37,711 bases of DNA from Alphaproteobacteria bacterium (lineage in GTDB: Bacteria > Pseudomonadota > Alphaproteobacteria > Sphingomonadales > Sphingomonadaceae), in contig QBLU01000016.1 of assembly GCA_003241875.1 (NCBI GenBank), forward strand, positions 1 to 37,711, given 5' to 3'. The notes below the pieces were generated by a model, which worked only from the letters and a program-made list of their open reading frames with translations, made no database searches and had not been told where the DNA came from. Made by a program: the position numbers and the translations under genes. The first letter of the stretch is position 1; every line of letters begins with the position of its first letter. This document shows, one piece after another, positions 27,389 to 36,085 of this stretch.

Positions 27389-28075
27389 ATGGGCTTCAAG
27401 AACGGTAACATTTCCAGCAATACTTTTTATCATGTTCTCGATTTAGAGAAGATGATGCTCTCAGCAATGAGCAATTGCCGCGATAAGCTCGAGGCAGGCG
27501 GTCCAGCGGTCGATTCCGCGTTAACCCGATGGTTCGGTGACAACAGCCTGGCGTTTCGCAAGAAAATGAAATCCGACGTCGCTCGAATGCGCGGCGTGCT
27601 CAATGGCAACAGCATCAACTGCCTGTCGGAGGCCGTGACAATACATGTGCAGCCGGCGAAGGCTGGATCCCCAATCCAGCCGACAAAGGTGGCTGGAACC
27701 AAGCTGGCCGGTGGCGCTGCCAATAATAACGCCACGGCCTTGCACTACACCACCGGCATGTTCGGCGGGACCGAGGCTCAGCGGGTCGTGCAGATGCAGA
27801 ACACCGACCTGTACATCAAGATCGGCGTGAACTTCGGCAACCTGCCGAAAACTTCGCTCGGGCTCGCTGCCAGCTGGAATGGGCAGGACCGACTCGAGAC
27901 GATGCTCCATGAACTCAGCCACTATGTACACGGCACTGCCGACGAGAAGCTGGATGATGGTGTAACGACGGCTTATGGAGGCCAAGATGCCCGGTTGCTC
28001 GCCACGCAAAGCGTCGACAGGGCAAAGAACAATGCCGAGAATTGGGGCTTCCTCATCGAAGAACTGGGGACATGA
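27389..28075 (+). CDS. M35-like (Asp-zincin) metallopeptidase, probably acquired
   Basis: A 228-residue protein with the zinc motif in TMLHELSHYVHG (His174, Glu175, His178), followed by GTADEKLDDGVTTAYGGQDA and AKNNAENWGFLIEEL. This order resembles M35 deuterolysin/lysine-specific endopeptidases (HExxH, then GTxDxxYG, then an Asn-rich helix). The spacing between GTxD and YG is longer than canonical, so the third zinc ligand (Asp185, 189 or 190) is uncertain. No signal peptide or membrane segment is seen; the N-terminal 110 residues match nothing I recognise. Start ATG at 27389 has GGGAGA upstream; an earlier in-frame start at 27314 lies in AT-rich DNA. It sits in an AT-rich islet between maeB and mutS. 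Confidence 0.7.
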   Translation: MGFKNGNISSNTFYHVLDLEKMMLSAMSNCRDKLEAGGPAVDSALTRWFGDNSLAFRKKMKSDVARMRGVLNGNSINCLSEAVTIHVQPAKAGSPIQPTKVAGTKLAGGAANNNATALHYTTGMFGGTEAQRVVQMQNTDLYIKIGVNFGNLPKTSLGLAASWNGQDRLETMLHELSHYVHGTADEKLDDGVTTAYGGQDARLLATQSVDRAKNNAENWGFLIEELGT

Positions 28076-28224
28076 AGTCCGTCCCGGTTCCTGGTGCCCG
28101 AGTGTCGCGGATCAGCCGGGGCGTTGACGCTTCTGCTTGAGAGCAACCTTGTCCCGGCGCCCGGCTGCTCCATCGTCTCATGCCGCTTCCCGCGCCTAAA
28201 GAAGGCAGCTAACCCTGTCCTTTA

Positions 28225-30825
28225 GTGAACGCCCCCGCCGCCTCTCCAATGATTGCCCAATATCTGGCGTTGAAGGACGAGGCGCCCGATTGCCTGCTGT
28301 TCTTCCGCATGGGCGATTTCTACGAATTGTTCTTCGATGATGCCGCCGCCGCCGCCGCGACGCTCGACATCGCGCTGACCAAACGCGGCGAACATGCCGG
28401 CGTGCCGATCCCGATGTGCGGCGTGCCGGTCCATAGCGCCGACGGTTATCTTGCCCGGCTGATCAAGGGTGGCCACCGCGTCGCCATCGCCGAACAGATC
28501 GAGGACCCGGCGGAGGCGCGCAAGCGCCCGGGCAAGAGCATCGTCGCTCGCGCCATCACCCGCGTCGTCACGCCCGGCACGCTGACCGAGGCCAATCTGC
28601 TCGAGCCCAAGCGCGCCAACTGGCTGGCGGCGATTGCACCCGGCAGCACAGTCGGCCTCGCCTGGTGCGACCTGTCCACCGGCGCCTTTGCTACCCGCGC
28701 CTGCGCCGCCCCGGAGCTGGCCGCCGAACTGGCGCGGCTCAACCCCGCCGAACTGATCGCCCCCGAAGGCTGGGCCCCCGAAGGCTGGAGCGCCGCGCCG
28801 GCGACGCTGCGCTCGCCGCTCGAATTCACCCACGCCCGCGGCGAGGCCCGGCTGAAGGCGCGCTTCGGCGTCGCCACGCTCGATGGCTTCGGCAGCTTTT
28901 CTGCCCCCGAGATCGCCGCCGCCGGCGCGCTGCTCGCCTATGTCGAGGCGACCGCCAAGGGCGCGGTGCCGCTGCTGGCGCCGCCGCGACCCGAACTGCC
29001 GGGCAGCACCATGGCCATCGATGCCGCGACCCGCACCAGCCTCGAACTCGCCCGCGGCGCCGGCGGCGGCCGGGCCGGCAGCCTGGAGGCGTGCATCGAC
29101 CGCACCGTCACCGCCGGCGGCGGGCGGCTGCTGGCCGGCGACCTCGCCGCGCCACTGACCGATGCCGCGGCAATCGCCGACCGGCTGGAACTGGTCGCCT
29201 GGTTCTGCGAAGGCGGCGTGCTGCGGATGCGGACCCGCGAGGCGCTGGGCGCCATGCCCGATGTGGCGCGCGCGCTCGGCCGGCTGGCGGTCGGCCGCTG
29301 GGGACCGCGCGACCTCGGCCAGATGCGCGATGGGCTGGCTCTCGCGCTGGCGCTGAAGACGGCGCTGGGCGCACCGAGCCTCGCGACGCCCGCCCTGCTG
29401 ACGGCGACGCTGGCGCGCATCGGCGCCCATGGCGGGCTGGTCGAGGCGCTGCGCCGCGCGCTGGTGCCCGAACCGCCGATCGACGCCAATGCCGGCGGAA
29501 GCATCGCGCCGGGCTATGACGCCGCCCTCGATGTGCTCCGCGAAACCGCCCGCGACGGCCGCAGCGCCGTCATCGCGCTGGAAACCCGGTTGCGCGGCGA
29601 AACCGGCGTCGCGGCGCTGAAGATCCGCCATAATGGCGTCCTCGGCTATCACATCGAGGTCGCTGCCAAGTTCGCCGACCCGCTGCTGCGCGCCGATTCG
29701 GGCCTCATCCACCGCCAGACCCTCGCCGGCGTCGTCCGCTTCGGCAGCGTCGACCTCGCCGCGCTGGCAACGACGATCGCCCAGGCCGGCGACCATGCGC
29801 TGGCGGCCGAGGCGGCGCATCTCGAGGAACTGCGCGGGCTGGTGCTCGCCGACAGCCAGTCCATCGCCGAAACGGCAGCGGCGCTGGCCCGGCTCGATGT
29901 CGCGGCGGCGCTGGCGGAGCTGGCGGCGACCGAAAACTGGGTGCGGCCGCGCGTCGACGGCACCGCCGCCTTCCATATCGAGGGCGGCCGCCATCCGGTG
30001 GTCGAGGCGGCGGTCAAGGCACAGCGGGGACAGTTCGTCGCCAACGATTGCGACCTCGGCGCCGACGCCCGGCTATGGCTGGTCACCGGCCCCAACATGG
30101 CGGGCAAATCGACCTTCCTGCGCCAGAATGCGCTGATTGCGGTGCTCGCCCAGGCCGGCAGCTTCGTGCCGGCGCGCGCCGCCCATATCGGCGTCGTCGA
30201 CCGGCTGTTCAGCCGCGTCGGCGCCGCCGACGACCTGGCGCAGGGCCGCAGCACCTTCATGGTCGAGATGGTCGAGACGGCAGCAATCCTTGGCGGCGCC
30301 ACCGACCGCAGCCTCGTCATCCTCGACGAAGTCGGGCGCGGGACCAGCACCTATGACGGTCTCGCCATCGCCTGGGCGGTGCTGGAGGCGGTCCACGACG
30401 ATCTCAAATGCCGCTGCCTGTTCGCCACCCATTACCATGAGCTCGTCCAGCTTAAGGACAAGCTGCGCTGCCTCGCCACCGTCAATGTCGCGGCGCGCGA
30501 GTGGAAGGGAGAGCTGGTCTTCCTCCACGAAGTCAGGCCCGGCGCTGCGGACAAAAGCTATGGCCTCGCCGTCGCCCGCCTCGCCGGAGTCCCCGGCCCG
30601 GTGCTGGCGCGGGCGCGCGGCGTGCTGTCGCGGCTGGAGGCCAATCGCGACAGGACCGGCGGCATCGCCGCGGGGCTGGGCGACCTGCCGCTGTTCGGCG
30701 CCGCCCCGCCCGAGCCGGTGGGCGACGTGCTGCGCACCCGGCTGGCGGCCATCGACCCCGACGCGATCACGCCGCGCGAGGCGCTCGACCTGCTCGCCGA
30801 GCTGAAGGGACTGGCGGGGGAATAG
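28225..30825 (+). CDS. mutS: DNA mismatch repair ATPase MutS
   Basis: An 866-residue mismatch recognition protein. The N-terminal mismatch-binding [15 protein letters not shown] carries the Phe-x-Glu-type contact region; the connector, lever and clamp domains follow; the C-terminal ATPase has Walker [16 protein letters not shown], the Walker B stretch [17 protein letters not shown] and FATHYHEL. Full length, no damage seen. The likely start is GTG at 28225, without a strong ribosome binding site; ATG at 28249 is an alternative that would still keep the mismatch-binding motif. The 149 bases upstream contain TTGACG at 28124 but no convincing -10. Confidence 0.97.
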   Translation: MNAPAASPMIAQYLALKDEAPDCLLFFRMGDFYELFFDDAAAAAATLDIALTKRGEHAGVPIPMCGVPVHSADGYLARLIKGGHRVAIAEQIEDPAEARKRPGKSIVARAITRVVTPGTLTEANLLEPKRANWLAAIAPGSTVGLAWCDLSTGAFATRACAAPELAAELARLNPAELIAPEGWAPEGWSAAPATLRSPLEFTHARGEARLKARFGVATLDGFGSFSAPEIAAAGALLAYVEATAKGAVPLLAPPRPELPGSTMAIDAATRTSLELARGAGGGRAGSLEACIDRTVTAGGGRLLAGDLAAPLTDAAAIADRLELVAWFCEGGVLRMRTREALGAMPDVARALGRLAVGRWGPRDLGQMRDGLALALALKTALGAPSLATPALLTATLARIGAHGGLVEALRRALVPEPPIDANAGGSIAPGYDAALDVLRETARDGRSAVIALETRLRGETGVAALKIRHNGVLGYHIEVAAKFADPLLRADSGLIHRQTLAGVVRFGSVDLAALATTIAQAGDHALAAEAAHLEELRGLVLADSQSIAETAAALARLDVAAALAELAATENWVRPRVDGTAAFHIEGGRHPVVEAAVKAQRGQFVANDCDLGADARLWLVTGPNMAGKSTFLRQNALIAVLAQAGSFVPARAAHIGVVDRLFSRVGAADDLAQGRSTFMVEMVETAAILGGATDRSLVILDEVGRGTSTYDGLAIAWAVLEAVHDDLKCRCLFATHYHELVQLKDKLRCLATVNVAAREWKGELVFLHEVRPGAADKSYGLAVARLAGVPGPVLARARGVLSRLEANRDRTGGIAAGLGDLPLFGAAPPEPVGDVLRTRLAAIDPDAITPREALDLLAELKGLAGE

Positions 30826-30857
30826 ACCCGCCGCGGTGCAGCGCCTATGGGGAGCGC

Positions 30858-32036
30858 GTGTCATCCCCCCTCATCCTCGGCATCGAATCCTCGTGCGATG
30901 AAACCGCCGTCGCGCTGGTGCGCGGCGACCGCACCATCGTGGCGCAGCGCATCGCCAGCCAGGATGCCGAGCATCGCCCGTTCGGCGGCGTCGTCCCCGA
31001 GCTGGCGGCGCGCGCCCATGTCGACCGGCTGACGCCGATGGTAGCGGAGGTGCTCGGCGAGGCCGGCGTCACCCTCGCCGATGTCGATGCCGTCGCCGCC
31101 ACCGCCGGGCCGGGGCTGATCGGCGGCGTCATGGTCGGGCTGGTCACCGGCAAGGCACTGGCCTGGGGTGCCGGCAAGCCGTTGCTCGCTATCAACCACC
31201 TCGAAGGCCATGCGCTCAGCCCGCGGCTCGCCGATGCCGGCTTGCAATTTCCCTATCTGGTGCTGCTGGTCTCGGGCGGCCATTGCCAGCTGCTCGGCGT
31301 CGAAGGCGTCGGCCGCTATCGGCGGCTGGCGACGACGATCGACGATGCCATCGGGGAGGCGTTCGACAAGACCGCCAAGATCCTCGGGCTGGGCTTTCCC
31401 GGCGGGCCGCGCGTCGAGCAGGCGGCGGCGCGTGGCAATGCCCGGCGCTTTGCGCTGCCGCGGCCGCTGCTGGGCAGCGACGAGCCGCATTTCTCCTTCG
31501 CCGGGCTGAAATCGGCGGTGCTGCGGCAGTGGCAGGCACTTGGGCATGGGGTGCACGCCACCCCATCCGTCATCCCCGCGCAGGCGGGGATCCATCACCC
31601 GGCCGTTGACGCGGGTGGCGACGTTCCGGCGATGGATCCCCGCCTGTCCGGGGATGACGAAGCTAAGGGCGATGCCATTGCGCGGGACCGCGACGACCTC
31701 GCCGCCGCCTTTCAACTCGCCGCCACCGATTGCCTCGTCGATCGCACCGCTCGCGCCCTCACGGCGTTCCCGCAGGCGACGGCCCTCGTCGTCGCCGGCG
31801 GTGTCGCCTCGAACCAGGCCATCCGAGCCGCGCTGTCCGGCCTTGCGGCGCGCCACGACCTGCCGTTCGTCGCGCCGCCGCTGTGGCTGTGCACCGACAA
31901 TGCCGCGATGATCGCCTGGGCCGGAGCAGAGAGGTTCGGGCTCGGCCTCGTCGATGGTCTCGACGCGACCGCCCGTCCGCGCTGGCCGCTCGATCCGGGC
32001 GCCGAGGCGGTGCGCGGTGCCGGTGTAAGGGCATGA
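30858..32036 (+). CDS. tsaD: tRNA N6-adenosine threonylcarbamoyltransferase with repeat insertion
   Basis: A 392-residue protein that makes t6A37 in ANN-decoding tRNAs with TsaB, TsaC and Tsa[17 protein letters not shown] starts the ASKHA fold; metal ligands are His114 and His118 in NHLEGHAL and Asp347 in [46 protein letters not shown] and VAGGVASNQ are all present. Most relatives have about 340-360 residues. The excess is residues about 237-268, coded by a palindromic element between the LKSAV helix and the DDLAAAFQ helix, and the frame stays open. Start is GTG at 30858 with GGGGAG upstream. The stop overlaps gpsA by four bases. Confidence 0.95.
   Translation: MSSPLILGIESSCDETAVALVRGDRTIVAQRIASQDAEHRPFGGVVPELAARAHVDRLTPMVAEVLGEAGVTLADVDAVAATAGPGLIGGVMVGLVTGKALAWGAGKPLLAINHLEGHALSPRLADAGLQFPYLVLLVSGGHCQLLGVEGVGRYRRLATTIDDAIGEAFDKTAKILGLGFPGGPRVEQAAARGNARRFALPRPLLGSDEPHFSFAGLKSAVLRQWQALGHGVHATPSVIPAQAGIHHPAVDAGGDVPAMDPRLSGDDEAKGDAIARDRDDLAAAFQLAATDCLVDRTARALTAFPQATALVVAGGVASNQAIRAALSGLAARHDLPFVAPPLWLCTDNAAMIAWAGAERFGLGLVDGLDATARPRWPLDPGAEAVRGAGVRA
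31546..31566. repeat. Small hairpin next to tsaD element
   Basis: Perfect eight-base arms ATGGGGTG/CACCCCAT around CACGC, directly left of the 92-bp element and also inside the tsaD reading frame. It may be part of the same insertion. Confidence 0.5.
31568..31659. repeat. Paired-palindrome element inserted in frame in tsaD
   Basis: Outer inverted repeats of 29 bases (31568-31596 and 31631-31659) match at 27 positions and enclose 34 bases. Each half is itself a palindrome: ATCCCCGC/GCGGGGAT around GCAG, and ATCCCCG/CGGGGAT around CCTGTC. In the tsaD frame it reads [10 protein letters not shown] on the left and MDPRLSGDD on the right. A related copy is at 23930-24020. Confidence 0.92.
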
Positions 32037-33004
32037 CCGTCGGCGTCATCGGCGGCGGCGCCTGGGGCACGGCGCTGGCCCAGGTCATGGCCGAAACCGA
32101 GCATGTCCTGATCTGGGCGCGCGAGCCCGAAGTCGTCGCCAGCATCAACGCCGCCCATGAAAACCGCGATTTCCTGCCCGGCGTCGCGCTGTCTCCCCGC
32201 ATCCACGCCACCGGTGCCATGGCCGATCTCGCCGGCGTCGCCACCTGGCTCGTCGTTGCCCCGGCCCAGCACCTCCGCCGCGTCCTGGCCGCCGCGCCCT
32301 TGGGCCAGCGCCCGACTTTGGTGCTCTGCGCCAAGGGTATCGAGGCCGGCACCCATCTGCTGATGGCCGAGGTCGTCGCCGATGTGGCGGGCGCCGACCT
32401 GCCCGTCGCCGTGCTGTCGGGCCCCACATTCGCGGGCGAAGTCGCGCGCGGGCTGCCGACCGCCGTCACCCTCGCCTGCGCCGATGCCACGCTCGGCGAG
32501 ACGCTGGTCGCCCGCCTCGCCCGGCCGGCGTTCCGGCCCTATCTTTCCGACGATGTGACCGGCGCGGAGATCGGCGGCGCGGTCAAGAACGTTCTCGCCA
32601 TCGCCTGCGGGGTGGTGGAAGGCGCCGGCCTCGGCCTCAATGCCCGCGCCGCGCTGATCGCCCGCGGCTTTGCCGAAATGACCCGCTTCGGCGTCGCCCG
32701 CGGCGCACGGCTGGAAACCCTCGCCGGCCTGTCGGGCCTCGGCGACCTGGTGCTGACCTGTTCCTCCGCCAACAGCCGCAATTTCACGCTCGGCCTCGGC
32801 ATCGGGCGGGGCGAACGCGCCGCCGACCTGCTCGACACCCGCACCGTCGCCGAAGGGGCTGCCACTGCGCCGGTGCTGGTGGCCGCGGCCGCCGCTGCCG
32901 GCGTCGACATGCCGATCTGCACCGCGGTCGCCGCGCTGATCGGCGGGGCACCGCTGAAGGAAACCATCGCCGCGCTGCTGTCCCGGCCGTTGAAGTCGGA
33001 ATAG
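32033..33004 (+). CDS. gpsA: NAD(P)H-dependent glycerol-3-phosphate dehydrogenase
   Basis: A 323-residue enzyme that reduces dihydroxyacetone phosphate to sn-glycerol 3-phosphate for phospholipid synthesis. The Rossmann motif is [54 protein letters not shown] with the catalytic Lys, and [12 protein letters not shown] follow. The start ATG overlaps the tsaD stop (ATGA), a coupled pair. Transcription probably ends at the large inverted repeat after the gene. Confidence 0.97.
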   Translation: MTVGVIGGGAWGTALAQVMAETEHVLIWAREPEVVASINAAHENRDFLPGVALSPRIHATGAMADLAGVATWLVVAPAQHLRRVLAAAPLGQRPTLVLCAKGIEAGTHLLMAEVVADVAGADLPVAVLSGPTFAGEVARGLPTAVTLACADATLGETLVARLARPAFRPYLSDDVTGAEIGGAVKNVLAIACGVVEGAGLGLNARAALIARGFAEMTRFGVARGARLETLAGLSGLGDLVLTCSSANSRNFTLGLGIGRGERAADLLDTRTVAEGAATAPVLVAAAAAAGVDMPICTAVAALIGGAPLKETIAALLSRPLKSE

Positions 33005-33026
33005 GAACCGGGCCCGCACCAAGGAA

Positions 33027-33108
33027 CCCGCTCAGGCTGAGCTTGTCGAAGCCGGGTTTTCCAAGGGCTGCCTTCTTGTCCGGCTTCGACAAGCTCAGCC
33101 TGAGCGGG
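33027..33108. repeat. Perfect 29-bp inverted repeat between convergent genes
   Basis: Arms 33027-33055 and 33080-33108 are exact inverse complements, separated by 24 bases. Each arm contains an inner palindrome, GCTCAGGCTGAGC. A degenerate piece lies at 10926-10940. It sits between gpsA and the minus-strand Stealth gene and could end both transcripts. Confidence 0.9.
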
Positions 33109-33136
33109 CCTTTACGGCGCCAGGCCGAAACCGCCC

Positions 33137-34099
33137 CTACGCCGCCAGCTGCTGCCCGCCGATGGCGCGCTCGATCCAGGCGCGGGTATCGGGGATGGCC
33201 GCCTCGACCTGCGGCAGGTCGTTGACGCAGAGGAACTTGAACTGCGGCTGCAGCGCGCGGGCGAGATAGGCGCGCACCGCCGGCAGCGGGTAATCTATGA
33301 CCGCGCCGGTGCGCAGGTGCAGATGGTCGTCGGCGCCGTGCAGCACAGCCAGGCCGTCGCGGATGCAGCCATGATTGTGCAGCGCCTGGGGCAGGAACTG
33401 CGACACGTCGCGGAACCGGTGGCCGATATTGGCCAGGAACGCGTCGCGATGGCTGTCGAACAGCCCCGCCAGCACCGATCGCCGCATCGGGTGGACGACA
33501 TGGGCGCCGGCGAACAGCCGGTTGGCACCAAAGCCGAGCAGCGCCGCCGCATTGATCTGGGTGATGGCATTGAGCCGGGCCGGGTCGCCGCGGCCACCGG
33601 CATCGGCGGCGAGGGCGCTGTCGTCGATCCATTTGCCGCGCAGCACCGGCGCCGGCCCGGCAAAGACATCGCCCGGCAGCAACGGCCCGGTCAGGAAGAC
33701 ATCGTCGTTGAAATAGACAAAGCGCTCGGCAAGGCCGGGAATGCGCCACAACAGGCTTTCGATCGCCAGCGAATTGAACGTCGGCAGCGCGTCTTCATGC
33801 CCGGCAAACAGCAGCAGGTGATCGACGATGGTGATGCGGTCGATGATCGCCGCCGGCAGCCGCGACAGGTCGGGCATCTGCGCATCGGTGACGATGAAGA
33901 TCCGCCCGATCCAGGGCGCATGGTTGGCGATCGAGCGCAGGCAATAGCCAAGCTCGTCGCTGCACGCCCAGCGGTGCGGGTTGATGCCGTTGGCGTGAAG
34001 ATCGGTGCCGATATGCCGCGCGCGCTTGGCGGCATGGGCCGGGTCGGCGCCATCGACCCAGGTGATGACGGCGTCGATGCGATCGAAGGAAAATGGCAT
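33137..34099 (-). CDS. Stealth-family sugar phosphotransferase
   Basis: A 320-residue protein with Stealth conserved regions: CR1 IDAVITWVDGADP at the N-terminus, then CR2 with DELGYCLRSIANHAPW, IFIVTDAQMPDL, FNSLAIESLLWRIPGL and FVYFNDDVFL. Characterised members transfer hexose-1-phosphate units in capsule or exopolysaccharide synthesis. Here no glycosyltransferase or capsule export gene is visible nearby, so its product polymer is unknown. Start ATG at 34099 has only a weak ribosome binding site. It follows the acetyltransferase gene on the same strand after 71 bases that contain two small hairpins. Confidence 0.88.
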   Translation of the reverse strand: MPFSFDRIDAVITWVDGADPAHAAKRARHIGTDLHANGINPHRWACSDELGYCLRSIANHAPWIGRIFIVTDAQMPDLSRLPAAIIDRITIVDHLLLFAGHEDALPTFNSLAIESLLWRIPGLAERFVYFNDDVFLTGPLLPGDVFAGPAPVLRGKWIDDSALAADAGGRGDPARLNAITQINAAALLGFGANRLFAGAHVVHPMRRSVLAGLFDSHRDAFLANIGHRFRDVSQFLPQALHNHGCIRDGLAVLHGADDHLHLRTGAVIDYPLPAVRAYLARALQPQFKFLCVNDLPQVEAAIPDTRAWIERAIGGQQLAA

Positions 34100-34165
34100 G
34101 CGGGCGGACCGGTTGCGCCCGCCAGGATAGAACAGGATGCAGGGCCGTTACGGGTCCGCACCCGT
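34100..34165. terminator. Hairpins between acetyltransferase and Stealth genes
   Basis: GCGGGCG/CGCCCGC (34100-34106, 34116-34122) and ACGGGT/ACCCGT around CCGC (34150-34165). The second is five bases past the acetyltransferase stop on the minus strand and may weaken read-through; neither has a T-run. The first lies directly before the Stealth start codon. Confidence 0.35.
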
Positions 34166-34170
34166 CACTG

Positions 34171-34956
34171 TCAACGCTTGCCGGCGGTCCGCTCGATCCA
34201 TTCGACGCCGAAGGCGCATATGTCGCGGGCCGAAACCAGCACCGAGGCCGCGTCGCCGACACGCCCCTGATTGCCTGCGCCTTTCGCCAGAAAGGCCGTC
34301 ACGATCTGCTCGATGAAATTTTCCGGCAGGCGCGATGAGCAGGGTTCGCTGGTGTCATACTCCTCCAGCCAGTGCCAGCCGTCCGTCAGCTTGACCTCGT
34401 AGCGGCGCACCACCTTGTCCGGGATGTCCGCCAGATGCTCGGCGTGGTGCATCAGCGTCATGGTGTCGAGCGGCGCGCCGAGCATCAGCACCCGGGCGTC
34501 GGCCGCGACCAGCCGGGCCAGCGGCGTGCCGGGGCCATAGCCGTAATCGAGCGGGTGATCGGCCACCAGCCAGCCGGCCTGCGCGCCGATGGCGGTGAGC
34601 GAGGCCCCGGGGTTGGCGCTGCGGACCGCGCCGGGTGTCGTGCGCAGAAACTCGGGCAACACGCCGTTCATCCGCACTGCCCGCGACGCCGCGGCGTCAA
34701 AGGCTGGCACATGGTCGCGCCAGGCGTCGGGCACCCGGCCGTCGTCGTCCATCAGGTCCTCATAGGCGCTGTCGGCGCTGGCATAGGCTGCGATCGAGCC
34801 CGCCGGGCCGACGACATCGCGCAGCGCCGCGATCATCGCATCGGGGCCGCCGAGGATGTCCCCGACGCTGGCCATGGCGGCGTGAACCATGACCATGTCG
34901 CCGGCGGCGACACCGAGCGCCGAAAGATCGGCGGCGAGGCTGGCGCGGGTGTGCAT
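34171..34956 (-). CDS. AAC(3)-family aminoglycoside N-acetyltransferase-like protein
   Basis: A 261-residue member of the antibiotic NAT family that transfers acetyl from acetyl-CoA to the 3-amino group of aminoglycosides, or to unknown amines in chromosomal members. Key stretches are VMVHAAMASVGDILGG, NPGASLTAIGAQAGWLV, the DYGYGPGTPLARL loop and VLMLGAPLDTMTLMHHAEH with the conserved Glu and His pair. Start ATG at 34956 has GGAGGAAG about ten bases upstream. It has no mobile-element neighbours and normal GC, so it is likely an intrinsic gene. Whether it confers resistance cannot be read from sequence. Confidence 0.88.
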   Translation of the reverse strand: MHTRASLAADLSALGVAAGDMVMVHAAMASVGDILGGPDAMIAALRDVVGPAGSIAAYASADSAYEDLMDDDGRVPDAWRDHVPAFDAAASRAVRMNGVLPEFLRTTPGAVRSANPGASLTAIGAQAGWLVADHPLDYGYGPGTPLARLVAADARVLMLGAPLDTMTLMHHAEHLADIPDKVVRRYEVKLTDGWHWLEEYDTSEPCSSRLPENFIEQIVTAFLAKGAGNQGRVGDAASVLVSARDICAFGVEWIERTAGKR

Positions 34957-34979
34957 GGGGCTGAAACTTCCTCCTGATT

Positions 34980-35006
34980 CCCTCCCCGCAAGGGGGAGGG
35001 AGTTGC
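34980..35006. repeat. C/G-rich palindromic repeat, copy 4
   Basis: Identical over 27 bases to positions 1-27. It lies five bases past the stop of the small SdhAF4-type gene, in the same relation to a minus-strand stop codon as copy 1. Confidence 0.88.
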
Positions 35007-35011
35007 GACGC

Positions 35012-35161
35012 CTAGAAATCTACCGCGATGCCGCCCTTTTCCCAGTCGCCATAGCGCACCGGGTCGGGGCCGCCGCGGCCGCCGACTTCCTTTTCGCCCG
35101 GGACCGGCGGTGGCGGCGGCGTTTCCGGCTTCGGTTCGGGGGGTTTCGGCTCGTCGGACAT
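35012..35161 (-). CDS. DUF1674 / SdhAF4-type succinate dehydrogenase assembly factor
   Basis: A 49-residue protein, MSDEPKPPEPKPET... ending RYGDWEKGGIAVDF. The N-terminal half is Pro/Glu-rich and probably disordered; the C-terminal GGRGGPDPVRYGDWEKGGIAVDF-like core (given in parts: GGRGG, DPVRYGDWEKGGIAVDF) is the hallmark of DUF1674, the bacterial counterpart of SDHAF4, which helps assemble flavinated SdhA with SdhB. Start ATG at 35161, weak ribosome binding site. In alphaproteobacteria the gene is often close to rsmB, as here. It is short enough to be missed by gene finders. Confidence 0.88.
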   Translation of the reverse strand: MSDEPKPPEPKPETPPPPPVPGEKEVGGRGGPDPVRYGDWEKGGIAVDF

Positions 35162-35245
35162 GCTGGGTTTCCGTAAATCGCGCTTTGGCGCTACGAGGCC
35201 GCATCTAGGCGCTGTGGGCAGTGCTTAACAGGGGGCAGCGGCAAC

Positions 35246-36085
35246 ATGGCGGGGACGTTCGACAACCGGGTGATTGCGCTCACCGGCGCCGGCAGCGGCA
35301 TCGGCCGGGCGCTGGCCCTCGGCCTTGCGGAGAAAGGCGCCGTGCTGGCGCTGGCCGACAAGGACGGCGACGGCCTCGCCGAAACCAGGCGCCTGCTCGG
35401 CAACCGCCCGGCGAGCATCACCACATTGGATGTCACCGACACGCAAGCTTTATTCGCCTGGGTCGATGGCGCCGCCGCCGAATTCGGCCGCCTCGACGGC
35501 ATCGTCAACAATGCCGGGTTGAGCGTCGTCGCCCCCTTCGCCGATTGCCCGCGCGCCGATTTCGATCGCGTCATGGCGGTCAATTTCGGCGGCGTCGTCG
35601 AAGGCTGCCGCGCCGCGCTGCCGCACCTGAAGAAGCAGGCCGCCGACACCGGGTCCGCCTGGCTGGTCAACATCTCGTCGGTGTTCGGCATGATGGGCTA
35701 TCCGACGCAAAGCGCCTACAATGCCTCCAAATATGCCGTCCGCGGCCTGACCGAGGCGCTGTATCTCGAACTCGGCGTCACCGATCCGGCCATCTGCGTC
35801 ATCCGCGTCCACCCGGGCGGCGTGAAGACCAATGTCGCCAGGAATTCCAAGCGCATCGCCACCCTGCCTGGCCAGCGCACCGACCTCGATTTCGCCGCCG
35901 AATTCGAGAAAGCCGCCAAAACCACCCCCGAACAGGCCGCCGCGATCATCATCGCCGGCATGGAAAACCGCCGGCATCGCGTGCTGATCGGCAATGATGC
36001 GCGTTTCATCGACTGGATGACCCGGCTGTTCCCGGTTACCTATTTCAAGCGCATCGGCGCATTCCTTGGAGGCAATGATCGCTAG
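35246..36085 (+). CDS. Short-chain dehydrogenase/reductase
   Basis: A 279-residue classical SDR. TGAGSGIGRALA binds the cofactor, NNAG is present, and the active site is Ser in NISSVFGMMG with YNASK. The Asp in ALADKDGDG after the second strand suggests preference for NAD. The C-terminus, MTRLFPVTYFKRIGAFL, resembles membrane-associated acyl or retinol-type SDRs. Substrate unknown. Start ATG at 35246 with GGGGG upstream. Its end overlaps the start of rsmB, so the two are cotranscribed. Confidence 0.9.
   Translation: MAGTFDNRVIALTGAGSGIGRALALGLAEKGAVLALADKDGDGLAETRRLLGNRPASITTLDVTDTQALFAWVDGAAAEFGRLDGIVNNAGLSVVAPFADCPRADFDRVMAVNFGGVVEGCRAALPHLKKQAADTGSAWLVNISSVFGMMGYPTQSAYNASKYAVRGLTEALYLELGVTDPAICVIRVHPGGVKTNVARNSKRIATLPGQRTDLDFAAEFEKAAKTTPEQAAAIIIAGMENRRHRVLIGNDARFIDWMTRLFPVTYFKRIGAFLGGNDR

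Noticed and set aside
28076-28224. tRNA-like or immunity gene downstream of the M35 peptidase
   Set aside because: I could not fold a tRNA with proper T-arm and CCA-side stems, and no open frame of useful size is present, so a toxin-immunity pair is not supported.
31568-31659. Frameshift or pseudogene in tsaD
   Set aside because: The frame is open through the insertion, and all downstream motifs ([16 protein letters not shown]) are in the same frame as the start.
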